The position numbers and the translations under genes are program-made. A stretch of 64,000 nucleotides of DNA, taken from NCBI GenBank assembly GCA_963709325.1, contig CAVPVV010000003.1, positions 744,001-808,000 on the forward strand. The letters run 5' to 3'. The notes under the pieces were generated by a model. That model was not told where the DNA came from. It worked only from the letters and a program-made list of their open reading frames with translations, and made no database searches. Positions 1 through 7,294 of this stretch are shown here, in pieces. Positions within the stretch are counted from its first letter, which is position 1; every line of letters starts with the position of its first letter. Source of the DNA: VFZN01 sp963709325. Lineage in GTDB: Bacteria; Acidobacteriota; Vicinamibacteria; Vicinamibacterales; UBA2999.

Positions 1-1199
1 GCCAGACCGGCCAGCCGGTGCACGATCTGGTGCAACGCCACCACAGGTCCCTGGCTGCCTCTTTCTTCGACCTCCGCGATCAGCTCCTCGATCGACGCAC
101 AGCGCCGCCGGAAGCCGGCGATGAAGCGGCTGCGCGCTTCACGGAGCGCCGGTTCCGGATCGTCGATCGCCGCAGCCACCGTGACGCGCGACTCGTTTAT
201 CGCCAGGTTTTTCCCTGAGGCCGACGAACCGAAGTTCGAGGTCAATGCCAGTTCGCTCGCCGGGGATTGGGCGACGGGCTCGCGATCCGTCACCGCGCCG
301 AGTACGACCATCTTGGCTGACGGGACCGCCAGGATGCGCCCCTGGGTCATTTCTGGACCTGCCGGCGCCGGGCTGATCCCGAGCGGTGCTGGCACCTGCG
401 CGGCAGCGGCCGCAATCGCAGTGGATGGCGGCGGCACGAGCGACAGCCGCGGACGCCGCTCGGGCAGGTACGGGACCGCGGCTGCCAGTTCTTCAGGCCG
501 CGCCGAAGGAAAAACTGCCAGCGCATCCTCCGAGCTGAGATTTCCGCTCTCGATCGCCGGTGGCTGATGCGCGGCTACGAACGGGGTCATCTGCTTCGCC
601 AGCAGCCTGACCATTGCGTCGGCGTCGGGGTGAACACGCTCGCCCGCCGAAGGGTCGAACTCGGCGGTGAGCACGCCGATGACCCGTTCGTCCCGAACGA
701 TCGGGACGGCAATCCCTGCGAGCCGGCTGCCACGTCTCGGACGCGTGTGCACACGCCGCTCGACACACGCGAGTGCGGTCAGAACGCGTTCCTGTATCGA
801 CAAGGGACCAAGACGCGAGAGGAGCGCATCGCTGTATCCGTGGGCGGCCAGAATCTCGAGATGTCCGCCGGCGTCGGCGACGCTCCAGATCACCATGCCT
901 CTCGCGCCGAGCAGCCGCGAGGCCGGCTCGAGGCGTGTCGCAGGAGTGAGCGAGCGCGAACGATCGGCACGAACCATGGCGGTGCTGGTGCTGATGGTGC
1001 TCGTCCTCTCGCTGCGGAAGGCCGTCAGTGGTGAGCTGACGGGAACGCCCTGGATGCCGAGCGTAGCGGGGGACGGCGAACCGCCTCGCCGCCTCCAGAT
1101 CGCCAACGCGATCGCCACGAATACGAGGGCCGCAGTGGCGATCGTCGCCAGCGTCTGGCCGTTCCCGGACGTCACGCAGAATTTATCGGCCATCGTCAT
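1..1199 (-). CDS. Membrane-anchored GAF-Hpt signalling protein, C-terminus beyond the window
   Basis: The minus frame is open from the ATG at 1199 to the window edge (about 399 codons read, no stop). It begins with one hydrophobic segment (about residues 16-35, ending in IWRRR). A GAF-like sensor region follows (about 90-210, with the strands IAVPIVRDERVIGVLTAEFD), then a Pro/Ala-rich linker. The last ~50 residues look like the start of a histidine-phosphotransfer domain, with VALHQIVHRLAGL resembling the Hpt H-x-L-K-G box. Such proteins relay phosphate from a hybrid kinase. A response-regulator or output domain probably follows off the edge. The gene is divergent from the yaiO operon. The start has no clear Shine-Dalgarno sequence, and a second ATG lies two codons in. 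The Hpt call is an inference from a partial domain. Confidence 0.7.
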   Translation of the reverse strand, partial: MTMADKFCVTSGNGQTLATIATAALVFVAIALAIWRRRGGSPSPATLGIQGVPVSSPLTAFRSERTSTISTSTAMVRADRSRSLTPATRLEPASRLLGARGMVIWSVADAGGHLEILAAHGYSDALLSRLGPLSIQERVLTALACVERRVHTRPRRGSRLAGIAVPIVRDERVIGVLTAEFDPSAGERVHPDADAMVRLLAKQMTPFVAAHQPPAIESGNLSSEDALAVFPSARPEELAAAVPYLPERRPRLSLVPPPSTAIAAAAAQVPAPLGISPAPAGPEMTQGRILAVPSAKMVVLGAVTDREPVAQSPASELALTSNFGSSASGKNLAINESRVTVAAAIDDPEPALREARSRFIAGFRRRCASIEELIAEVEERGSQGPVVALHQIVHRLAGL

Positions 1200-1300
1200 C
1201 CGCTCACGAGTGTGAAGCGACGCGCATCGACACGCGGGCCCGGGCACCCCTGCAATTGGGCGTGAATGAGGCCGATACCCATGGGCGGAAAGAGAAGAGC

Positions 1301-1335
1301 AAGGCAGAAGGCAGAAGGCAAAAGGCAGAAGGCAG
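1301..1335 (+). repeat. AAGGCAG heptamer array A (5 units)
   Basis: Five head-to-tail 7-bp units, in order AAGGCAG, AAGGCAG, AAGGCAA, AAGGCAG, AAGGCAG. The array ends three bases before the GTG start of the YaiO-like gene, so the last units put an AGAAGG Shine-Dalgarno-like sequence at a workable distance from that start. Confidence 0.95.
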
Positions 1336-1338
1336 AAC

Positions 1339-2574
1339 GTGCGCAGACTGGCGATTGGAACCGGTGCGGTGCTGCTGGCAGCGGCGGTGCTCGCTCCCCG
1401 CGCAGCCGGGGCGCAGGGGCGGCCGTCGGAGGTGGTGCTGCGCGAGGCGCGGACGGCTGTTCACGAGGGCCGTCCCTCGACGGCGTTGCGGACGCTCGAA
1501 ACGCAGCTCCAGGCCAGTCCCCGGGACGTGGACTCGCGCCTGCTCTACGGCCTGGTGCTGTCGTGGTCGGGACTGTATGACGATTCGCGCCGGGAGCTCG
1601 AACAGGTGCTGGCGCAGGCGCCCGGTTATACCGACGCGCGTGTCGCGCTGGCTAATGTCGAGTGGTGGTCGGGGCACTACGAACGGCTCTATCAGATTGC
1701 CGGCGACGGCAAGCGTCGGCAACCGGACGATACCAGGTGGCTGGTGTATGAAGCGCGCGCGCTGGCCGGGATGAACCGTCCGGCCGAAGCGCGGCGCACG
1801 CTCGGCACCGTCCTGTCGCGCGAGCCGGGGAACGTCCAGGCCCGTGCGCTGGCCGAGCGGCTCGACGCGCAGCTGCGGCCGTGGCACGCCCAGCTCACCC
1901 ACACCGTCGACTGGTTCGACGACGATCGTGAGTCCTGGAAGGAGACTGCCGCGACGATCGGGCGCCGGACACCGGTAGGAACGGTGCTCACACGCGTGAG
2001 CTACACCGAGCGGTTTGGCCGTTCCGACACGCAAATCGAACTCGAGGCGTATCCGCGCATCCGGCCTGGCACCTACAGCTACGTCAATATCGGCGGCAGC
2101 GTCGATCAGACGCTCTACCCGCAGAACCGCGTCGGCCTCGAGCTGTATCAGTCGCTTGGCCGCGGTTACGAGGCGTCAGGCGGCTGGCGGCGGCTCCACT
2201 TCAACGACACCACCAACATCTACGTCGGTTCACTCACCAAGTATGTCCACTCCTGGATGGTGACCGGGCGCGCCTACTACGTGCCCGGCGAACTCAAGGA
2301 CTCCACGTCGTACTACGGCTCGGTCCGCCGCTACTTCGGCGGCGACGGCACCAGCTTCTGGGGAGCGAGCTACGGGCACGGCTTCTCGCGCGAAGAGATC
2401 CGCAACGCCACCGACCTGTTCTTTGCCGATTCGGACACCGTCCGCGCCGAGCTTGACGCACGTGTCGGCCGCCGCTGGCGTGCCGCCGCGTCGGCCAGCA
2501 GCAGCCGGCAGGAGCGCCAGATCGGGCCGCTCCGGCAGAACACCCTGTCGGCGACCCTGCGTGTCGAATTTTGA
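1339..2574 (+). CDS. YaiO-family outer-membrane beta-barrel protein with N-terminal TPRs
   Basis: 411 residues. The signal peptide is about residues 1-25 (hydrophobic core then APRAAGAQG). TPR-like helices occupy about 28-185 (repeated ALRTLETQL, DSRRELEQVLAQAPG, EARRTLGTVL patterns). From about 190 onward come alternating aromatic strands typical of the YaiO barrel (LTHTVDWFDDDRESW, SYTERFGRSDTQ, VNIGGSVDQTLYP). The chain ends RVEF, a terminal Phe as in BAM substrates. The GTG start follows heptamer array A directly and its units supply the only AGAAGG-like ribosome site. It is first in an operon with a TPR protein and an alkaline-phosphatase-fold membrane enzyme. YaiO relatives sit in the outer membrane and often accompany envelope or exopolysaccharide genes. 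The substrate is unknown. Confidence 0.85.
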   Translation: MRRLAIGTGAVLLAAAVLAPRAAGAQGRPSEVVLREARTAVHEGRPSTALRTLETQLQASPRDVDSRLLYGLVLSWSGLYDDSRRELEQVLAQAPGYTDARVALANVEWWSGHYERLYQIAGDGKRRQPDDTRWLVYEARALAGMNRPAEARRTLGTVLSREPGNVQARALAERLDAQLRPWHAQLTHTVDWFDDDRESWKETAATIGRRTPVGTVLTRVSYTERFGRSDTQIELEAYPRIRPGTYSYVNIGGSVDQTLYPQNRVGLELYQSLGRGYEASGGWRRLHFNDTTNIYVGSLTKYVHSWMVTGRAYYVPGELKDSTSYYGSVRRYFGGDGTSFWGASYGHGFSREEIRNATDLFFADSDTVRAELDARVGRRWRAAASASSSRQERQIGPLRQNTLSATLRVEF

Positions 2575-2575
2575 C

Positions 2576-2617
2576 AAGGCAGAAGGCAGAAGGCAAAAGG
2601 CAGAAGGCAGAAGGCCG
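2576..2617 (+). repeat. AAGGCAG heptamer array B (6 units)
   Basis: Six units: two AAGGCAG, one AAGGCAA, two AAGGCAG, then AAGGCCG. The array fills the whole gap between the TGA of the YaiO gene (ends 2574) and the ATG of the TPR gene (2618). Only one base lies outside it. Confidence 0.95.
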
Positions 2618-3481
2618 ATGTCTCCCTGGGCTCGCTTCTTCTCCGCCGCCGCCCTCGCCTGGGTGTTCATCCGGGTGCTGACGCCGGGCCCGGCCAGCAC
2701 TGGCACCCAGCCGGACATCGAGCGATGGATCCTCAGCAGCCGTGACGAGTTCGGAGCCGGTCACTGGGAGAAGGCGCTCGCGCCAACGCGCGCGCTGGTC
2801 GACCATTTCCCCACCCAGCAGGTGTATTCCGATCGGCTCGCGCGCATCTACTTCAACCTCGGCAAGCCGGTCGAAGAGGCCGCCGCCTGGGAACAGTTCG
2901 TGCGCTCATCGTCCACGCCCGAAGATGCCTGCCCCGCGATTGGCCAGGCCTACCTGCGAGCCGGCAAACGCGACGCGTCACTGAACGCGTTCGAACGCTG
3001 CCGCGATTTCGAGCCGACCAGTGCCGAAGGCTGGTTCTATCTCGGTCAGGCCTACCAACGTGAGGGACGAAGCGACGAGGCGCTGCAGACGTTCCGCGAG
3101 GCAGTCCGCGTCGATCCGATTCACGCCGACAGCCGGGTCGGACTTGCCGGCGCGCTGCTGCGCGCCGGACGAGCGGCAGAGGCGCTCGAGATCATCCAAC
3201 CGACCGTCGACTACGACATGGATTACGCCGACGTGTATCTCATGCAGGGCATCGCCCTGCTGCGCCTGAACCGGCGCGACGCCGCGCGAGTCGCTTTCGA
3301 GCGCGCCTCGAAGATCACCCAGACCTACCCTGACGTGCACCTCGCCTTCGGGATGCTCGACTACGCCGACGGACGAATCGCAGAGGCACGTCAGCGTTTC
3401 GAGCTTGCTCTATCGCTTGCGCCCGAACGCCGCAGCGAGGTCGAACCGTGGCTCCGGCGCACTGAGGAGCGATCGCCGTGA
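2618..3481 (+). CDS. TPR-repeat protein with N-terminal membrane/signal segment
   Basis: 287 residues from the ATG at 2618. An upstream in-frame extension would read through array B and the yaiO 3' end, so it is rejected. An N-terminal hydrophobic stretch (about residues 6-24, FFSAAALAWVFIRVL) suggests a signal anchor. The rest is consecutive tetratricopeptide repeats (for example GWFYLGQAYQREGRSDEAL and ALLRAGRAAEALEII), ending at ERRSEVEPWLRRTEERSP. TPR proteins act as scaffolds, so it is likely a periplasmic adaptor between the barrel upstream and the membrane enzyme downstream. The stop overlaps the next gene's GTG start by four bases, which implies translational coupling. Confidence 0.85.
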   Translation: MSPWARFFSAAALAWVFIRVLTPGPASTGTQPDIERWILSSRDEFGAGHWEKALAPTRALVDHFPTQQVYSDRLARIYFNLGKPVEEAAAWEQFVRSSSTPEDACPAIGQAYLRAGKRDASLNAFERCRDFEPTSAEGWFYLGQAYQREGRSDEALQTFREAVRVDPIHADSRVGLAGALLRAGRAAEALEIIQPTVDYDMDYADVYLMQGIALLRLNRRDAARVAFERASKITQTYPDVHLAFGMLDYADGRIAEARQRFELALSLAPERRSEVEPWLRRTEERSP

Positions 3482-5922
3482 GAGCCGGCTTGGAAAGCGC
3501 GGCGCGGCTGATCGCGGTGGGATTCTGGTATCTGACGGCGCTGTTCGCGTGGCTGATCTCGGTCCCGTTTGCGTACCAGAACTTCATCAAGCCCCGCCTG
3601 CTGCCCGATTTCATCGCGTTTGCCGAGAACCACGGCTACCTCGCCGCCGGACTCTGGTCGATTGGCTGGTTGTCGCTTCGCTCCGCTCTGGACGATCGGC
3701 GCTCACGAGGGTCCGCGCGCCTGCTCCTCGGCGTCTGGGGCGTGGTCGGCATCGTATTGCCGTTCGCGCCGAGCCTGGCCGCGCTCCCGACCGACAACCG
3801 GGCCATCGCCGTGTGCCTCGGCGCGCTGCTCCTGCCGCTGGGAACCGCGGTTGTGGATCTGCGGCGGGCCGGGACTCTCCCGGACCCGCCGGCGAGCGAT
3901 CGCACGACCCTCGACGCGGCAGCGGTGTGCCTTGCGGCGGGGCTGGTGTTTGCCGGCTACAACGGACAGGCACTGGCTCGCGGCGACGTGGCGTGGGAGG
4001 GTCTGGGCGCAAGCGCCCTCACTCACCTGCTCACCGCGGCGGCGCTGCTGCTCGCGCTCACGGCCATTCGCGCACTCGCGGCGCTTCGCGAGCGGCCGGT
4101 TTACGCTGAATTCTGGCTGGGTACGCTGGTCCTCGCGGCGGCGCTCACCACGGTCATGACTCGGCTGGTGGTGCCGGCCTTGTCGGTAGCGGGGACGATG
4201 CGGTGGATTGGCGCGGTCGCGATAGCCGTCACGCTCGCGCTGGTCCTCGCCGCCCGCGGCCGCCTCGCCGGCAGCACGCACAGCGACGGCGTGCTGGCGG
4301 CTCTCGCCGGGATGATCCCGCAGCGCCTGACGAAGCTCGGTCTGGCGTGGATCCCGTGGATGCTCGTCATCGCCGGTCTGGCATGGGGCGGGCCCGCGGC
4401 CAGCCGGGTGCTCGACTGGAACTTCCTGATCCTGACGCTTTCGGTGCTGCTCGTCTGGCTGCTGGCGCTGGGCAGCGCGCTGTCGCTGGTCGCTGGGCTC
4501 GTCGAGAAGGGCTGGCGCGTCACGGTCCCCACCCGCGGCGTGCTCGCGAGCTGCGCGATGGTCCTCGGCGCGTACGCGGTACTCGTGCCGGCGCCGACGC
4601 ACGCGGGCCCGCCGTCGGCGGTGGACGAGTGGACGGTGTCCGACCCATCGTTCCGCACCTTGCGTGACGCGCTGCGTCCCCCGACGCCGGCCGATGCTGG
4701 CTTCTACCCGTTCTTGCAGAAGCACACGAACCTGGGCCCTGACGTTCATGTGCAAGCGTTCGACATCCGCCACGCGCCATTAACTGGTGCGCCGTCCAAG
4801 TATCGGCCGCATATCTTCCTCATCGTGGTGGACAGCTTGCGGCGCGACTACCTTGCACCCTACAACCCGGCGGTCACGTTCACGCCGCAGATCGGACGGT
4901 TCGCGTCGGAGAATCTCGTCTTCAAGCGAACGCTCACACGCTACGGTGCGACCGGCCTGTCAGTACCCTCGATCTGGGTCGGCGGACTCGTCCCTCACCA
5001 GCAATATCCAAAGCCGTTCGGTCCGTTCAACGCGCTTCACGCGCTGCTCGTGCACGAGCGGTACGAAACCTGGCTCTCGTGGGACAACGTCGTGGACGCG
5101 GTGGTGCCGCACGAAGGATCGGGGCCGGCGCTCAGCACCAATCGCGCGGTCAAGGACTTCCGCTTCTGCGAAATGATCAGCGACGTCCGCGCCCGGCTCG
5201 ATCGCATCACCCCGGGCGGCCCGCCGGTCTTTACGTGGGGTCTTCCTCAGGACGTCCACATCTCGGCAATAACGCGCGAGGGCGGCAAACCCATCGATCA
5301 GCAGCCCTACCCCGGCTTCGACGCCGCGCATGCCTCGAGGCTGAAGCGCCTCGACGGATGTTTCGGCGGCTTCATCGACGATCTCAAGGCGCGTCATCTC
5401 TACGACGACAGCGTGGTGATCCTGACCTCGGATCACGGCGATTCGCTCGGCGAGGAGGGGCGCTGGGGCCATGCGTATACGCTGTTCCCCGAGGTCCTCC
5501 AGGTCCCGCTCATCGTCCACTTGCCCGAGCAACTGCGGGAGCGCTTCGACACCGACCTGTCCGAGCCGTCGTTCACCGCCGACCTCACCCCGACGTTGTA
5601 CACCCTGCTGGGTCACGAGACCACACCACCCGGGCCGATGTTCGGCGAGCCGCTCATCTGGCCGAAGGGAGCGGCCCGCCGGCCCCGCGCTTCCGACGGC
5701 GCGCTGGTGGCGTCGAGTTACGGGAGCGTGTACGGCTGGGTGAGCGACAACGCTCGAGAGTTGTACGTCGCCGACGGCGTCTCGCTGCGCGACTACCGGT
5801 ACGCCCTGGATGGAACACCGACCGGTCGCGCGCTGTCGATCACCGATGGCGAACGTCGCGCCGGCCAGGCGATGATCACGGAGGCCCTCAAGGGGCTGGC
5901 GCGCTTCTACCACATCGAATAG
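3478..5922 (+). CDS. Polytopic membrane protein with C-terminal LtaS/sulfatase-fold (alkaline phosphatase superfamily) domain
   Basis: 814 residues. The first ~390 hold about ten hydrophobic segments. The extracytoplasmic domain starts near 440 (HIFLIVVDSLRRDYLAPYNP, the first metal site). A Thr/Ser-rich GATGLSVPS stretch sits where phosphotransferase members place the nucleophile. SDHGDSLGEEGRWGH is the second metal site. There is no C-x-P-x-R formylglycine motif, so a classical sulfatase is less likely than a phospho- or phosphoglycerol-transferase or phosphodiesterase acting on an envelope glycan or lipid. Its GTG start overlaps the TPR gene stop. The donor and acceptor are unknown. Confidence 0.8.
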   Translation: MRAGLESAARLIAVGFWYLTALFAWLISVPFAYQNFIKPRLLPDFIAFAENHGYLAAGLWSIGWLSLRSALDDRRSRGSARLLLGVWGVVGIVLPFAPSLAALPTDNRAIAVCLGALLLPLGTAVVDLRRAGTLPDPPASDRTTLDAAAVCLAAGLVFAGYNGQALARGDVAWEGLGASALTHLLTAAALLLALTAIRALAALRERPVYAEFWLGTLVLAAALTTVMTRLVVPALSVAGTMRWIGAVAIAVTLALVLAARGRLAGSTHSDGVLAALAGMIPQRLTKLGLAWIPWMLVIAGLAWGGPAASRVLDWNFLILTLSVLLVWLLALGSALSLVAGLVEKGWRVTVPTRGVLASCAMVLGAYAVLVPAPTHAGPPSAVDEWTVSDPSFRTLRDALRPPTPADAGFYPFLQKHTNLGPDVHVQAFDIRHAPLTGAPSKYRPHIFLIVVDSLRRDYLAPYNPAVTFTPQIGRFASENLVFKRTLTRYGATGLSVPSIWVGGLVPHQQYPKPFGPFNALHALLVHERYETWLSWDNVVDAVVPHEGSGPALSTNRAVKDFRFCEMISDVRARLDRITPGGPPVFTWGLPQDVHISAITREGGKPIDQQPYPGFDAAHASRLKRLDGCFGGFIDDLKARHLYDDSVVILTSDHGDSLGEEGRWGHAYTLFPEVLQVPLIVHLPEQLRERFDTDLSEPSFTADLTPTLYTLLGHETTPPGPMFGEPLIWPKGAARRPRASDGALVASSYGSVYGWVSDNARELYVADGVSLRDYRYALDGTPTGRALSITDGERRAGQAMITEALKGLARFYHIE

Positions 5923-5936
5923 GCGTGAGAGACGTC

Positions 5937-5992
5937 AAGGCAGAAGGCAGAAGGCAGAAGGCAGAAGGCAGAAGGCAGAAGGCAAAAGGCAG
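5937..5992 (+). repeat. AAGGCAG heptamer array C (8 units)
   Basis: Six AAGGCAG, one AAGGCAA, one AAGGCAG, then a broken unit AAGGTCA (5993-5999) whose TCA is the complement of the stop codon of the minus-strand four-helix-bundle gene. It lies 14 bp after the sulfatase-fold gene. It is one arm of an inverted pair with array D. Confidence 0.95.
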
Positions 5993-5996
5993 AAGG

Positions 5997-6362
5997 TCAC
6001 TCCGGCTGTCGCTTCGACGCCCGTTTGACAATAGCGGACAGGATCCGGACGAGCTGATCGGCCTCTTCCGCCAAGGGCGGCACCCGCTCGTGGTTTCGCA
6101 ACTTCGTCGCGACAATCAGCCGCAGCCAGAATAAGGCTTCACGAGCTTCGCGGAGCGCACCGCGATTCAGCGATATGAAGTGAGTACGGCTCGACGCGGC
6201 GTCGGCCTCTTCCAGGTGAGCGCCCACTGACGTCCCTGCCGCGATCGCCTGCGACCAGACCCGCCACGCTGGTGGTTCCAGGGGGCGTTGCGTAGGAAAC
6301 GCTCGAACGACCTCGCACGCAAAGAGAAACGCCCGCTCACGGATGTCGAACGGCTTCGCCAT
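5997..6362 (-). CDS. Four-helix-bundle protein, S23 / 23S rRNA intervening-sequence protein family
   Basis: 121 residues from the ATG at 6362 (MAKPFDIRERAFLFACEVV), which matches the usual family start and length (about 115-125). An upstream ATG at 6434 would add 24 residues unlike the family. Family signatures are visible: DIRERAF at the start, QAIAAGTSVGAHLEEADAA, then ISLNRGALREAREALFWLRL. The protein should be a small cytoplasmic helical bundle that may bind nucleic acid. The family's biochemical role is unsettled, with related folds serving as Avd accessory factors in diversity-generating retroelements. The gene is enclosed by arrays C and D in opposite orientation, and its stop codon lies in the last broken unit of array C. 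Confidence 0.85.
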   Translation of the reverse strand: MAKPFDIRERAFLFACEVVRAFPTQRPLEPPAWRVWSQAIAAGTSVGAHLEEADAASSRTHFISLNRGALREAREALFWLRLIVATKLRNHERVPPLAEEADQLVRILSAIVKRASKRQPE

Positions 6363-6484
6363 GCTGAACTGATGAGCAAGCCGATTGCCAGCTCGAATTC
6401 CGACGCAATAACCCCGAAGCGGTGATTGTGGCAATACGCAGAAGCAGGACCTGCCACCCAGGGCAATGGCACCGAGCTCAATTT

Positions 6485-6533
6485 CTGCCTTCTGCCTTCT
6501 GCCTTCTGCCTTTTGCCTTCTGCCTTTTGCCTT
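6485..6533 (-). repeat. AAGGCAG heptamer array D (7 units, minus orientation)
   Basis: On plus it reads four CTGCCTT, TTGCCTT, CTGCCTT, TTGCCTT, which is AAGGCAG/AAGGCAA on minus. It lies 122 bp upstream of the four-helix-bundle ATG and 44 bp before the divergent ABC ATPase start. It is the second arm of the inverted pair with array C. Confidence 0.95.
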
Positions 6534-6577
6534 GCCCCGGGGACCGCCAGGTCCGCCGGCGGCGTCATACTGTATGA

Positions 6578-7294
6578 ATGCCTCTCCTGGTCGCGTCCGA
6601 CCTCACCAGGACCTATACGGGCGGCAGCGCAACGGTGCAGGCGCTCTCAGGCGTGTCGTTCGCCGTCGAGCGCGGGGAGTTCGTCGCCCTGATGGGACCG
6701 TCCGGCTGCGGCAAGTCCACGCTCCTGCACCTCTGCGGCGCGATGGATCGGGCTTCGTCCGGCCGCATGGCGCTCGAGGACCGGGATCTTGGCGCGCTGG
6801 CCGACGATGAGCTGACGCGAGTGCGGCGAGACCGGATCGGTTTCGTATTCCAGTTCTTCAATCTGCTGCCAACGCTCACGCTCGGCGATAACATCGCGCT
6901 CCCCTGCCTCCTCGCTGGCATGCGCGCGAGTGAGGCAGCCGCGCGTGCCGACCAACTCGCCTCGCGCGTCGGGATCAGCCATCGGCTCGGCCACTACCCG
7001 CAGGAAGTGTCGGGCGGCGAGATGCAGCGTGCCGCGATCGCTCGCGCGCTCGTTCACGAACCGGCATTGCTCATCGCCGACGAGCCGACTGGCAATCTCG
7101 ATTCCGAGAACGGCGCCAGGGTGCTGACGCTGCTCGGCGAGCTCAATCGCGAGTTGCGGATCACCATCCTGCTGGCTACTCATGCTCAGGAAGTGGCCGG
7201 CGCCGCAGGCCGCATCCTCAGGATGCGCGACGGCCGGCTTGCCCACGACTCGGCCGCCGCCATCCCGCTGCCCCGTGCCGCCGCGTCTGTTTAG
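6578..7294 (+). CDS. ABC transporter ATP-binding protein, LolD/AttE-like
   Basis: 238 residues. Walker A is GPSGCGKST (about residue 40), the Q-loop region is IGFVFQFFNLLPTLT, the signature is VSGGEMQRAAIARAL (about 147), Walker B is LLIADEPTGNLD, and the switch His is in LLATHAQEV. The size and the TNLDS-like D-loop fit the MacB/LolD subfamily, which powers extraction or remodelling at the inner membrane rather than classical transport. The next gene, an FtsX-type permease, starts inside its 3' end. The start was chosen as ATG CCT; the ATG at 6574 is out of frame. Confidence 0.93.
   Translation: MPLLVASDLTRTYTGGSATVQALSGVSFAVERGEFVALMGPSGCGKSTLLHLCGAMDRASSGRMALEDRDLGALADDELTRVRRDRIGFVFQFFNLLPTLTLGDNIALPCLLAGMRASEAAARADQLASRVGISHRLGHYPQEVSGGEMQRAAIARALVHEPALLIADEPTGNLDSENGARVLTLLGELNRELRITILLATHAQEVAGAAGRILRMRDGRLAHDSAAAIPLPRAAASV

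Larger units (their letters stand above)
5937..6533. mobile_element. Candidate mobile unit: four-helix-bundle gene inside inverted heptamer arrays
   Basis: A single gene of the S23/IVP four-helix-bundle family lies between array C (AAGGCAG on plus) and array D (AAGGCAG on minus), so the ends form an inverted repeat of about 50 bp. Mixed G/A units would still pair in RNA through G-U. In 23S rRNA intervening sequences the same protein family is encoded in a loop closed by inverted repeats. Mobility is inferred. No target-site duplication was recognised and no transposase is present. Confidence 0.35.

Noticed and set aside
1301..1335. Short regular repeats suggesting a CRISPR array
   Set aside because: Units are 7 bp with no spacers, arrays are under 60 bp, and no cas genes are present anywhere in the window.
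2423..2617. Earlier start for the TPR protein
   Set aside because: It would translate the end of the YaiO gene and the heptamer array; the ATG at 2618 follows the array directly and precedes a good signal segment.
3478..5922. Annotation as a classical sulfatase
   Set aside because: No C/S-x-P-x-R formylglycine motif is present, while the metal sites and Thr/Ser region fit LtaS/EptA-type enzymes.
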